A stretch of DNA of 64,000 nucleotides, from positions 1 through 64,000 of the forward strand of contig NZ_ANAC01000030.1 in the NCBI RefSeq assembly GCF_000341225.1, given 5' to 3'. The DNA comes from Nocardiopsis alba DSM 43377. GTDB taxonomy: Bacteria > Actinomycetota > Actinomycetes > Streptosporangiales > Streptosporangiaceae. Shown here one piece after another: positions 41,576-49,333 of this stretch (positions are counted from its first letter, which is position 1; the number at the start of each line of letters is the position of its first letter). The position numbers were made by a program, and so were the translations under genes. A model generated the notes under the pieces. The model saw nothing but the letters and a program-made list of their open reading frames with translations, was not told where the DNA came from and searched no databases.

Positions 41576-41623
41576 ACGACGTGAGGGGGCGGGGTCCACG
41601 TGGACCCCGCCCCCTCACGTCGT
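41576..41623. terminator. 48-bp perfect palindrome, bidirectional terminator
   Basis: Positions 41576-41599 are exactly complementary to 41600-41623, giving 24-bp arms and no spacer; the centre is CCAC|GTGG. It lies between the convergent deaminase/aldolase and DUF3618 genes and can form a very stable hairpin in both transcripts. Confidence 0.8.
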
Positions 41624-41635
41624 CGTACCGCGGTC

Positions 41636-42034
41636 TCAGCCGCGCTTGCGGCGTACCGCCCAGGCCACCACTCCCACGGCGACGATCGTGCCCACACCGG
41701 CGGCCAGGATCAGCGCCTCGGTGGGCAGCCGACCACGCGACTGGTAGGTGGTCACCACCTTGTCATCGCCCTTGAGCACGATGCTGCCCTCCTCGGGCCG
41801 CACCACGCGACTCTCCACACGCACCGCCCCGCCGCCGACCACCAGGGCCCGCGCCTCGTCGAGGATCCGCGCCCCGCGCTCCTTGGCACGGCCGATCTGG
41901 CGCTTGGCGATGTTGGACGGACGGGCCTGTTCGCTGAGCTCGTCCAGGGTCTCGGCCAACCGTCGTTGTTCGCGGTCGATCTCGGCCTGAAGCTCCTCGG
42001 GGGTCTGGCGCGGTTCGGTGTCGCTTCCCGCCAT
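41636..42034 (-). CDS. DUF3618 domain protein
   Basis: A 132-residue protein. The N-terminal part TPEELQAEIDREQRRLAETLDELSEQARPSNIAKRQI is the DUF3618 signature, a charged coiled-coil-like helix. A C-terminal membrane segment (ALILAAGVGTIVAVGVVAWAV) ends in a basic tail, so the protein is tail-anchored. Function unknown. It lies 16 bp downstream of the CDP-alcohol phosphotransferase gene, probably in one operon. Confidence 0.82.
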   Translation of the reverse strand: MAGSDTEPRQTPEELQAEIDREQRRLAETLDELSEQARPSNIAKRQIGRAKERGARILDEARALVVGGGAVRVESRVVRPEEGSIVLKGDDKVVTTYQSRGRLPTEALILAAGVGTIVAVGVVAWAVRRKRG

Positions 42035-42050
42035 AGTGTGCCTCTCTCCA

Positions 42051-43154
42051 CTAGCGCACGGTCGTCTGGGAATCCGTGTCCGTGTCCGAGTCGGTGTCCC
42101 GACCGTGTTCTTCCGCGCCGTCGGACGGACCGGAGAATCTCAACGCGCCATCGATTCCATCGACCACACGGAAGAAGTCCCGCGTGGACAACCACAGTTT
42201 ATAGATGATGGCGATCTCGAAGGCGAGCAGCAAAACACCGACGAAGGCGGTGATCCAACCGATCGCCTCGGGGGCGATCAGCGCCGCCGCGATGGGCGCC
42301 ACCACGAAGACCGCCATCTGGAACTCGATACCGCCCACCAGGTGGGTACGGATCCGTCGGGCGTTGAGCGCCGCCCAGAACCGCTGATACCAGGGGAAAC
42401 GGTTCCGGAATTCCTGGTGCAGGTCGACCTTGGGCAGGGTCAGGTCCGGCTGCTTGCCGGCGGTGCGCTGATTGCGCGCCTCCCGCTCGTTCTGGCTGCG
42501 CAGTATCTGCTCCAGCACACCGATGCCGTGACGCAGCACCGCCTGCTCGCCGCCGTCGCTCATCGTCCGGCCGCCCCGACCGGTCGCGCTGCCGGTGTCG
42601 TCGCCCTCGGGCTCCAGCATCGACAGGGTCGCCCGGGCCCGCTCCAGCGCCGCGGCCAGGTGGGAACGCATCTCACGGCGCACCTTGTACACCTGGAGCG
42701 CGTTCAGGTAGCGCAGCATGTCCAGGAAGACCACGGCCAGCGCCAACCACACGAACGCCACGTGCCCGGTCTCCCGGTACTGGCCGCCCATGAGGGCGAC
42801 CACGCACACCAGGACACGGAAACGATCCGACACGTAGTCCATCCACGCCCCGAAGAGCGTCTCCGAACCGGTCAGCCTGGCGAGCTTGCCGTCCATGCAG
42901 TCCACGAGGAAGCACAGGTAGTACAGCAACGCGCCCAGGATCAGGAGCTGCCAGTAGCCGAAGGCGAAGCACACGGCGGCGCCCAGGCCGAGGAAGAGCG
43001 CGACGACCGTCAACTGGTTCGGGGTGATCGACGTGCGACCGGCGATCGAGCGGACCAGCCGGACCGCGATCGGGTCCACCATGTAGACGGTCCACCAGGA
43101 ATCGCGCTCCTTGAGAGTACGAGCCCGGACCTCGTCGAGTGTGAATCCAGCCAT
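42051..43154 (-). CDS. CDP-alcohol phosphatidyltransferase family protein
   Basis: A 367-residue membrane enzyme of the CDP-alcohol phosphotransferase family, which joins a CDP-activated lipid or polyol to an alcohol. The complete signature D-x2-D-G-x2-A-R-x8-G-x3-D-x3-D is at residues 85-110. Helices LTVVALFLGLGAAVCFAFG and LLILGALLYYLCFLVD precede it. Between helices, residues about 155-270 form a long hydrophilic insertion, making the protein much larger than a typical PgsA or PssA. Helices AVFVVAPIAAALIA and ITAFVGVLLLAFEIAIIY follow, then an acidic tail. Product not predictable. Confidence 0.85.
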   Translation of the reverse strand: MAGFTLDEVRARTLKERDSWWTVYMVDPIAVRLVRSIAGRTSITPNQLTVVALFLGLGAAVCFAFGYWQLLILGALLYYLCFLVDCMDGKLARLTGSETLFGAWMDYVSDRFRVLVCVVALMGGQYRETGHVAFVWLALAVVFLDMLRYLNALQVYKVRREMRSHLAAALERARATLSMLEPEGDDTGSATGRGGRTMSDGGEQAVLRHGIGVLEQILRSQNEREARNQRTAGKQPDLTLPKVDLHQEFRNRFPWYQRFWAALNARRIRTHLVGGIEFQMAVFVVAPIAAALIAPEAIGWITAFVGVLLLAFEIAIIYKLWLSTRDFFRVVDGIDGALRFSGPSDGAEEHGRDTDSDTDTDSQTTVR

Positions 43155-43440
43155 CGGCGCGAACTACTCTCCAAGCGAAACGGATGTGCTCCGGCCCGGC
43201 GGGCGGCCGGACATGCCGTCAGGTCATCGGCGACCACGCACGGTACGGCATGAGGTCGGGAAGAGGCCAACCGAGAGCGTCCGGTCAACAATAGGTGATC
43301 GAACCGCTGGTCATCCCCCGAAGCGGACGAACCGAACCGGAATCGCAACCGAAGGCCGCCCACCGGCGAGGACATCGCAGAGAAAGCGGCCACCTGCATC
43401 CCTCCCCCCACCATCTCGTACTGTGAGGCGTGAAGGAAGT
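43155..43440. other. Divergent intergenic region, no gene seen
   Basis: About 290 bp between the CDP-alcohol phosphotransferase gene and the bcp leader hairpin. It must hold both promoters, but no convincing -35/-10 pair stands out and no coding signal is seen. Confidence 0.35.
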
Positions 43441-43462
43441 GGGGTGGAACACTCTCCACCCC
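43441..43462 (+). other. Leader stem-loop upstream of bcp
   Basis: GGGGTGGA (43441-43448) pairs with TCCACCCC (43455-43462) around ACACTC, extendable by two pairs. It sits 25 bp before the bcp start codon, where it could act as an operator or as a leader hairpin influencing translation. Confidence 0.4.
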
Positions 43463-43487
43463 GCCCGAAGAAGACAGGAAGCACCAC

Positions 43488-43970
43488 GTGAGCGAGAGCA
43501 TCCGCCTGGCGACCGGCGACCAGGCCCCCGACTTCACCCTCGACGACGCCGACGGCACCCCCGTCACCCTGAGCAAGGTCCTGGCCGAGACCGGCAAGAG
43601 CGTCGTCCTGTACTTCTACCCGGCCGCCATGACCCCGGGCTGCACCACCGAGGCCTGCGACTTCCGGGACAACCTCACCGAGTTCGCGAACGCGGGCTTC
43701 ACCGTCCTGGGCGTCTCCCCCGACCAGCCCGCGAAGCTGGCCGAGTTCCGGGACAAGGAGAGCCTGACCTTCACCCTGCTCGGCGACCCCTCCAAGGAGA
43801 CCCTGGTCGCCTACGGGGCGTTCGGTGAGAAGCAGAACTACGGTCGCACCGTCCAGGGCGTCATCCGTTCGACCTTCATCGTCGGCACCGACGGCAGGAT
43901 CCAAAAGGCCTTCTACAACGTGAAGGCCACCGGTCACGTCGACCGGATCAAGCGCGAACTGGGCGTCTGA
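43488..43970 (+). CDS. bcp: Thioredoxin-dependent peroxiredoxin (Bcp type)
   Basis: A 160-residue Bcp/PrxQ-type peroxiredoxin that reduces H2O2 and organic hydroperoxides with thioredoxin. The active site TPGCTTEACDF holds the peroxidatic Cys52 and resolving Cys57. The fold markers GDQAPDFTL, YFYPAAMTPG and GVIRSTFIV are present; length is typical. GTG 43488 follows AGGAAG. A 12-bp hairpin follows the stop. Confidence 0.93.
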   Translation: MSESIRLATGDQAPDFTLDDADGTPVTLSKVLAETGKSVVLYFYPAAMTPGCTTEACDFRDNLTEFANAGFTVLGVSPDQPAKLAEFRDKESLTFTLLGDPSKETLVAYGAFGEKQNYGRTVQGVIRSTFIVGTDGRIQKAFYNVKATGHVDRIKRELGV

Positions 43971-43980
43971 TCCTCGGCAC

Positions 43981-44011
43981 GGTCGTCCGGTCACCCCAGG
44001 ACCGGACGACC
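43981..44011 (+). terminator. Hairpin terminator of bcp
   Basis: GGTCGTCCGGTC (43981-43992) pairs perfectly with GACCGGACGACC (44000-44011) across a 7-nt loop, 11 bp after the bcp stop. Confidence 0.7.
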
Positions 44012-44061
44012 CGCCACCCCGCTACCCCGTCCTGTCCCGGCCCCGGTAGAGTGGCCCCGTC

Positions 44062-44135
44062 GGGGCCGTAGTCCAACGGCAGGAGACGGCAGCTTTAGGT
44101 GCTGTACAGTGCGGGTTCGAATCCCGCCGGCCCCA
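44062..44135 (+). tRNA. tRNA with anticodon UAG and short variable loop
   Basis: Acceptor GGGGCCG (44062-44068) pairs fully with CGGCCCC (44128-44134), discriminator A44135. The T arm GCGGG-TTCGAAT-CCCGC (44111-44127) is canonical. D-loop region includes AACGGCA with the GG pair. The anticodon arm is GCAGC (44089-44093), loop TTTAGGT, GCTGT (44101-44105), giving anticodon UAG, which would read the Leu codon CUA; G37 and A73 fit Leu. However, the variable region is only ACAGT (5 nt), whereas bacterial tRNA-Leu has a long variable arm, and the D stem is weak (a C-A mismatch or 3-bp stem). CCA is not encoded. It is probably transcribed, as a terminator hairpin follows. Confidence 0.75.
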
Positions 44136-44143
44136 CTCTCATC

Positions 44144-44184
44144 GGGACGACCCGCTCGCGTGCCCACGGCCGCGGGGTCGTCCC
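44144..44184 (+). terminator. Terminator after the tRNA gene
   Basis: GGGACGACCC (44144-44153) pairs with GGGTCGTCCC (44175-44184), followed by TTTCCC. It lies 8 bp after the tRNA and before the end of the convergent kinase gene. Confidence 0.6.
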
Positions 44185-44214
44185 TTTCCCGTTCCCGCCC
44201 CAGGTGGGCTGCGG

Positions 44215-45465
44215 TCACAGCGCCAGCAGGGCCCACATGACCAGGGCCAGCAACGCCAGTACGCCCACGCCGACGGCGATCGCCATCGGCAGCCGACTCT
44301 TCTCCGCGTGCTTGCCCGAACTGGTCAGACCGAGGGTGTCCGTCGACTCGCGGATCGACGTCATGATCGTGTTCATCGCCTCGGGGCTGTTGCGCAGCCG
44401 CTCGCTGATGGACTCGGCCAGCACGTGCGCCCCCGCGCGGAAGTGCTCACGCGCGGATTCGCGGTCCGCGGACCGATCCCCCTCGTCGGAGTCCTCGGCC
44501 GCACCGTCCACGACCGCTTCGACGGCCTCTTTGGTGGGCATCGTCGGGGCCCACGGGGCCAACGCCGCGATCCGCAGCATCTTGGCCGCGTTCTCACCGG
44601 TCAACCGCTCGGCGGGTTCGACCTTGAGCAGCCCCGCCAGCACCGGCGCGAGCGGGCCGGCGTTGGCGGCCTCCTTCGGCTCGTCCAAGGGCTCCTGGCG
44701 CAGGATCTTGATGTAGCCCTTCCGGTCGTAGGGCGGGTAGCCCTCGACGGCGGCGTACAGGGTGGCGCCCAGGGACCACAGGTCGGACTCGGGCCCCACG
44801 GGGCCGGCCTTGGCCCGCTCCGGCGGGATGTAGGCGGGTGATCCGATGATCCTGCCGGAGGAGCTCAGCGCCGATTCGCCGTTCCAGGCGGCCAGGCCGA
44901 AGTCGGTCAGGACCACCCGGCCGGCGGCGTTGATCATCACGTTGTCGGGCTTGACGTCGCGGTGGACGATGCCCTCCTCGTGCGCCACCCGAAGGGCGTC
45001 GATCAACTGGAGCCCGATCTCGGCCACGCGCTGGTAGGGCAGAGGGCCGCCCACCTGGATGATCTCCTCCAGGGTGGAGGCCTCCACCAGCTCCATGACG
45101 ATCCACGGCCGCTCGTCCTCGTCCACCACGTCCAGGACCGTGACCAGTCCGGGGTGGGTCAGCCGGCCGGCGACACGGGCCTCGCGCGTGGTGCGCTGCA
45201 ACAGGGACTCGCGCTCGGAGCGACTCAGGTCCGCCGGCAGACGTAGCTCTTTGACCGCCACCTCGCGCTTGATGACCAGATCGGTGGCGCGCCAGACCGT
45301 CCCCACACCGCCTCGGGCGATCTCCGAGGTCAACTGGTAGCGCCCCTTCAGCAGCCGGCCGGCGGGCTCAGCCACCGCCGCGTCCGGACGCGCCGAATCG
45401 AGCGACGTCTCGGGCCGCTGCGTGTGAGGGTTGTCTAGGGAGGACACGGTTATCCACGGGTCCAT
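44215..45465 (-). CDS. Membrane-anchored serine/threonine protein kinase (PknB-like)
   Basis: A 416-residue Hanks-type kinase. Gly loop IARGGVGTVWRA, Lys72 in VAVKEL, catalytic loop HRDVKPDN (168-175), DFGLA (188-192), activation segment ending GSPAYIPPERA, and DLWSLGATLY. After the kinase domain comes a cytoplasmic linker with charged residues, then one C-terminal membrane helix (IAVGVGVLALLALVMWALLAL) with almost nothing outside, so there is no extracellular sensor. ATG 45465 has a weak GGTGA. Substrates and signal are unknown; the gene is monocistronic as far as seen. Confidence 0.9.
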   Translation of the reverse strand: MDPWITVSSLDNPHTQRPETSLDSARPDAAVAEPAGRLLKGRYQLTSEIARGGVGTVWRATDLVIKREVAVKELRLPADLSRSERESLLQRTTREARVAGRLTHPGLVTVLDVVDEDERPWIVMELVEASTLEEIIQVGGPLPYQRVAEIGLQLIDALRVAHEEGIVHRDVKPDNVMINAAGRVVLTDFGLAAWNGESALSSSGRIIGSPAYIPPERAKAGPVGPESDLWSLGATLYAAVEGYPPYDRKGYIKILRQEPLDEPKEAANAGPLAPVLAGLLKVEPAERLTGENAAKMLRIAALAPWAPTMPTKEAVEAVVDGAAEDSDEGDRSADRESAREHFRAGAHVLAESISERLRNSPEAMNTIMTSIRESTDTLGLTSSGKHAEKSRLPMAIAVGVGVLALLALVMWALLAL

Positions 45466-45667
45466 TCACCGGCCATGGTGGCCTCCTGCGGAGCATTGCG
45501 GTCGCTGTCACCACGTAGGTGCACGGATCACTCGTTATACCAGCATGACGCCGGGGCCACCTCGAGGGTTGGCCGATGGTCGTCACATAGGTTCGCTTTC
45601 GTTATGTCCGAGCAGGAGCGACACATGCCATGACGAGGATCTCCCTTGCCGATCCTTGACTCGGACG

Positions 45668-45707
45668 CGGGCTTCGTGCACGCGCGTCCGCGCGTGCACG
45701 AAGCCCG
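45668..45707 (-). terminator. Long inverted repeat, terminator of the M16 peptidase operon
   Basis: Arms 45668-45686 and 45689-45707 are perfectly complementary (19 bp) with a 2-nt spacer, the left arm reading CGGGCTTCGTGCACGCGCG. It begins 6 bp beyond the stop of the peptidase gene. The remaining gap to the kinase start (45466-45667) shows no gene. Confidence 0.75.
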
Positions 45708-45712
45708 TGCGC

Positions 45713-47059
45713 TCAGCTCCAGAGGGACTCCGGAGAACGCACCTCGACCGGACCGACGCCGGTCTCGGTCAGCGGCCCGCGCAGGCTCTCGGCGTCGCCG
45801 ACCACCACCACGACCGCCTCCTCCGGGCGGAGGTACTCGACGGCGGCGGAGTTCAGGTCCTGCGCGGTGAGCTTCTCGTAACCGGCGCGGACCCGGTCGA
45901 CGTTGTCGTCGGGCAGGTCGTGCACCACGATGTCCACCAGGGCCCCGGCGACCGCCCGGGCCGTGGAGTAGGCCACCGGCAGGCCCACGATGTTGGACTC
46001 GCGGACCGCGGCCAGCTCGTCCTCGGTGACCCCCGAGGCGCGCAGCTTGGCGATCTGTTCGAAGGAGGAGGTCACCGAGTGCGCGGTGGTGCTCGCCTCC
46101 ACCTGGGTGCTCATGAAGAACACACCGCTGTCGCGGCGCAGGTCGAAACGGCTTCCGGCACCGTAGGTGTAACCGAGGCGCTCGCGCAGCTCCATGTTGA
46201 GGCGAGAGGTGAACATCCCGCCCAGCACCTCGCTGATCCCCTCGGCGCGCGGCAGTTCCACCTGCGAGCGCGAGGGGGCGCGGTGCGCGATGACCAGGGC
46301 CGACTGCACCGAACCGGGCCGGTCGACGACCAGCACGCGGGGCAGCTCGCCGGGCGGCGGGGCGGGCTCGGTGATCCGACGCTCGGGCACGGCCGCGGTG
46401 TCGCCGAAGACGCCCCGGCCCAGCTCCTCCAGGTCGACCCCGGAGAGGTCGCCGACGACCACGAGGGTGCCCGCGTAGGCCGCGATCGTGTCGGCGTGGA
46501 AGGCCGCCACCCGCTCGGGGGTGATGTCGGCCAGCTTGACGGGACCGCCCGCCAGCGGGGTGGCGTAGCGGCCGGTGAACAGCTGCCCACCGAGGCTGCG
46601 CATGGCCAGGGTGGACGCCGAGGCGGCCTCCAGCCAGAAACGCTCCAAGAGCTGGTCGCGACGGCGGACGATATCGTCGGCCTTCAGCGCCGGGCGACGC
46701 ACGGCGTCGGAGAACAGCCCCACCGCGTCGCCGAGTCGGTTGATCGGCGCGTCCAGGCCGGTGATGAAACCGTCCCAGTTGGCGCGGGCGACCCATTCGG
46801 CGCCGTAACGCTCCAGGGCGGGGGCCAGAGAGCTGTTCCCGTCCGGCCCGTCTTCGAGGACCTCACTGGTCAGGGCGGTGACGCCCATGGCGTCGAGAGG
46901 CTCGACGGCCCCACCGAAGGGGTGGACGAGGCGGAGGGAGATCAGCTGCTGGCCGGGAAGGTCCACGGCGACGACCGTGCCGTTGCCGACACGGACGCGC
47001 TCGGGCTTGGGAAAGGAGTAGGAGGAGGCGGCGCCGAGGTCCGGGCGGGTCTGCTGCAT
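45713..47059 (-). CDS. M16 family peptidase subunit without zinc motif
   Basis: A 448-residue M16 (insulinase/pitrilysin) family protein that lacks H-x-x-E-H; the corresponding segment reads GVTALTSEVLEDG. It retains the substrate-binding LGYTYGAGS (R/Y motif) region and the two-domain architecture (VVVGDLSGVDLEELG and the second half). Paired bacterial M16 proteins form heterodimers of one active and one inactive chain. The partner gene with the zinc motif lies immediately upstream, 52 bp away, on the same strand. Probable role: degradation of small peptides or a specific maturation. Confidence 0.88.
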   Translation of the reverse strand: MQQTRPDLGAASSYSFPKPERVRVGNGTVVAVDLPGQQLISLRLVHPFGGAVEPLDAMGVTALTSEVLEDGPDGNSSLAPALERYGAEWVARANWDGFITGLDAPINRLGDAVGLFSDAVRRPALKADDIVRRRDQLLERFWLEAASASTLAMRSLGGQLFTGRYATPLAGGPVKLADITPERVAAFHADTIAAYAGTLVVVGDLSGVDLEELGRGVFGDTAAVPERRITEPAPPPGELPRVLVVDRPGSVQSALVIAHRAPSRSQVELPRAEGISEVLGGMFTSRLNMELRERLGYTYGAGSRFDLRRDSGVFFMSTQVEASTTAHSVTSSFEQIAKLRASGVTEDELAAVRESNIVGLPVAYSTARAVAGALVDIVVHDLPDDNVDRVRAGYEKLTAQDLNSAAVEYLRPEEAVVVVVGDAESLRGPLTETGVGPVEVRSPESLWS

Positions 47060-47111
47060 GCTGCGGCTCTTTCTGCGGCTAGGGAACGACTGGGGCCTTC
47101 GGTGACGAGGC

Positions 47112-48395
47112 TCAGGCCTCGGCCTCGGGGTCGAACCGGACGACCAGCATGTTCTCGTCGACGAGGAAACGCTCGGCCGCGGCCCGCACCTCCTCGGCGG
47201 TGATGTCGGCCCAGCGCCGGGGCCAGGTGAAGGCGAGCTCCGGGTCGTCGAACAGCTGGGTGCAGCTTCCGATGGTGTCGGCCAGCCCGGAGGGACTGGA
47301 GATGTGGTGCAGGTGGTCGCGCTCCAGGACGGCGCGGGCCCGCTCCAGCTCGTCGTCGGCGATCCCGTCGGCGAGCTTGGCGACCTCCTCCCGGATGGCC
47401 TTCTCCAGGATGTCGCCGTCCACGCCCTCGCGCGCCAGCATGTTCACCAGCAGCAGGCTGTCGGTGTAGCGGAACGGCAGGATGTCGGCGCCGGCCCCGC
47501 CGTCGTCGGCGGCGATGGGGCGGTCCACGACCAGGGAGCGGTACAGCCGGCTGCCCTGCCCCTGACCCAGGACGGCGGAGGCGAGCTGGGCGGCATCGTG
47601 CCCGCGCTCACCGTAGGCGGGGACACGGAAGCCGATGAACACGCCGGCGGCGGGCACCGTCTCGGTCACCGAGTCGCGGACCGGGCCGCCCATGGGGACC
47701 CGCAGGACGGGGTCGGGGACCTCGGGGATGTCGTCACGGGCCGGAATGTGGCCGAAGTACTTCTCCACCCGGGCCAGGACGTCGGCGGACTCCAGGTCGC
47801 TGACGATGGTCAGGACACAGTTGTCGGGGCCGTAGTGCAGCTTGTGGAAGGACTTGACGTAGTCCAGGTCGGCCGCGTCCAGGTCGGCCATGGAGCCGAT
47901 CGTGGGGTGGTGGTAGGGGTGCCCGACCGGGTAGGCCAGGCGCAGGATGCGCTCCAGGGCCGTGCCGTAGGGCTGGTTCTCGTAGCGCTGACGACGCTCG
48001 TTCTTGACCACGTCGCGCTGGTTGTCCAGGACCTCCTGGGTCATGCCCTCGCGCAGGGTGGCCAGACGGTCGGCCTCCAGCCACAGGATGAGGTCCAGGG
48101 CGTGGGTGGGGACCGTCTCGAAGTAGTTGGTGCGGTCGGTGGAGGTGGAGGCGTTGATGTCGCCGCCCAGCCGCTCGACCGCGTCGAAGTGGTCGCCCTT
48201 CTCGGTGTTCCCGGTCCCCTGGAACATCAGGTGCTCGAACAGGTGGGCGAAGCCGGTGCGTCCGGGCACCTCGTGGCGTGAACCCACCCCGTACCAGAGG
48301 TTGACCGAGGCGACCTGGCCGGTGGAGGCCGGCGCCGTCACCAGACGCAACCCGTTGTCCAGCGTGTACTGATCGACCCGTCCCGCCGTTCCCAT
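47112..48395 (-). CDS. M16 family zinc metallopeptidase, catalytic subunit
   Basis: A 427-residue M16 peptidase. The inverted zinc motif H-L-F-E-H is at residues 51-55 (GFAHLFEHLMF), with the downstream Glu in VVKNERRQRYENQPYG. N- and C-terminal halves have the usual M16 fold, with an Arg-Ser-type GQGQGSRLYRSLV segment. Start is uncertain: ATG 48395 is used, GTG codons at 48404 and 48416 are alternatives and no SD is strong. With the next gene it forms a likely two-subunit peptidase. Confidence 0.9.
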   Translation of the reverse strand: MGTAGRVDQYTLDNGLRLVTAPASTGQVASVNLWYGVGSRHEVPGRTGFAHLFEHLMFQGTGNTEKGDHFDAVERLGGDINASTSTDRTNYFETVPTHALDLILWLEADRLATLREGMTQEVLDNQRDVVKNERRQRYENQPYGTALERILRLAYPVGHPYHHPTIGSMADLDAADLDYVKSFHKLHYGPDNCVLTIVSDLESADVLARVEKYFGHIPARDDIPEVPDPVLRVPMGGPVRDSVTETVPAAGVFIGFRVPAYGERGHDAAQLASAVLGQGQGSRLYRSLVVDRPIAADDGGAGADILPFRYTDSLLLVNMLAREGVDGDILEKAIREEVAKLADGIADDELERARAVLERDHLHHISSPSGLADTIGSCTQLFDDPELAFTWPRRWADITAEEVRAAAERFLVDENMLVVRFDPEAEA

Positions 48396-48525
48396 AGTGG
48401 TCACCAGCGCATGCACCCCATCAAGTTCCGTTGGTCGCTTCGACGAGTACGACCCTACGGCCTCGACACGCCTCGGGGACACGGGTTCGGGTAAGCCGTG
48501 GGCGATTTAGCGCCGTTCACCCCTT

Positions 48526-49209
48526 CTAGCGACCGGCGCGGTACTCCGTGCTGTCCATGGAGGCGGCGATCTCGTCGTACACGCTGCTGTACTGGGCGTC
48601 GACGGACCAGACGTAGAGCAGGACGTCGCTTTCGGGGAGGAACCACATGCGCACCTCGAAGGTGTCCTCGTTATCGCAGGTGACGCTCCAGACCGAGTGG
48701 TGGGACTTGAGCCCGTCGGCGTGCTCGAAGACCTGGCCGTTGTCGGAGGTCAGGGTCGCCTTGTCCACTCCGATGTTGCCGGAGGCGGCGGTGTTGAGGC
48801 TGCGGCAGCTGCTGGTGTCGTCGGCCCAGCCGTCGTCGTCGTAGAAGGCGTCGTCCTTCTTGGGCCAGCTCTGAGGGTGGTTCTCGGCCTGTTCGGGGAC
48901 CAGACGGATCGAGCCGTAGGCGCAGGCGCTCTGTCCGGGCGGGGTCAGGCACAGTTGGCCGCCCTCGTTCTGGACCTCCCAGTCCTCGGGGGCGTCGATC
49001 TTGACCCCGGCGACGTCGACGTTGTCGAAGCCCTCCGGGCCCGGGGGTTCGACCGCGGGCAGCATGCCGCTCTCGCCGCGTTCCAGACTGATCTCGTCGG
49101 ATCCCCCGGAGGAGCAGGCGCCGAGGGTCAGCAGAGCCGCGGCCGCGACCGCGACCGAGCGGCCACCGGTCCGTACACGCAGCCGTTCCTTGTCCGTCGC
49201 GCCCGCCAT
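48526..49209 (-). CDS. Predicted lipoprotein
   Basis: A 227-residue secreted lipoprotein. The signal peptide SVAVAAAALLTLGAC has a canonical lipobox (L-G-A-C). The mature part has an acidic Gly-rich linker, then a compact domain with four Cys residues (QLCLTPPG, SACAYGS, SSCRSLN, VTCDNED) that could form two disulfides, ending in VWSVDAQYSSVYDEIAASM. I do not recognise the family. ATG 49209 has AGGACG. It is divergent from sppA across 124 bp. Confidence 0.75.
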   Translation of the reverse strand: MAGATDKERLRVRTGGRSVAVAAAALLTLGACSSGGSDEISLERGESGMLPAVEPPGPEGFDNVDVAGVKIDAPEDWEVQNEGGQLCLTPPGQSACAYGSIRLVPEQAENHPQSWPKKDDAFYDDDGWADDTSSCRSLNTAASGNIGVDKATLTSDNGQVFEHADGLKSHHSVWSVTCDNEDTFEVRMWFLPESDVLLYVWSVDAQYSSVYDEIAASMDSTEYRAGR

Positions 49210-49333
49210 GGTTCGTCCTGCCCTTCTTGGGGTTCTTCGCCCCTTACACGCCCATCCGGTTCGGAGCACAGTCGACCTTAGCGTCCCTCGCGCGTACAAC
49301 GCACCGGGGAGTCGTCGGCACTACTCTGGGTCC

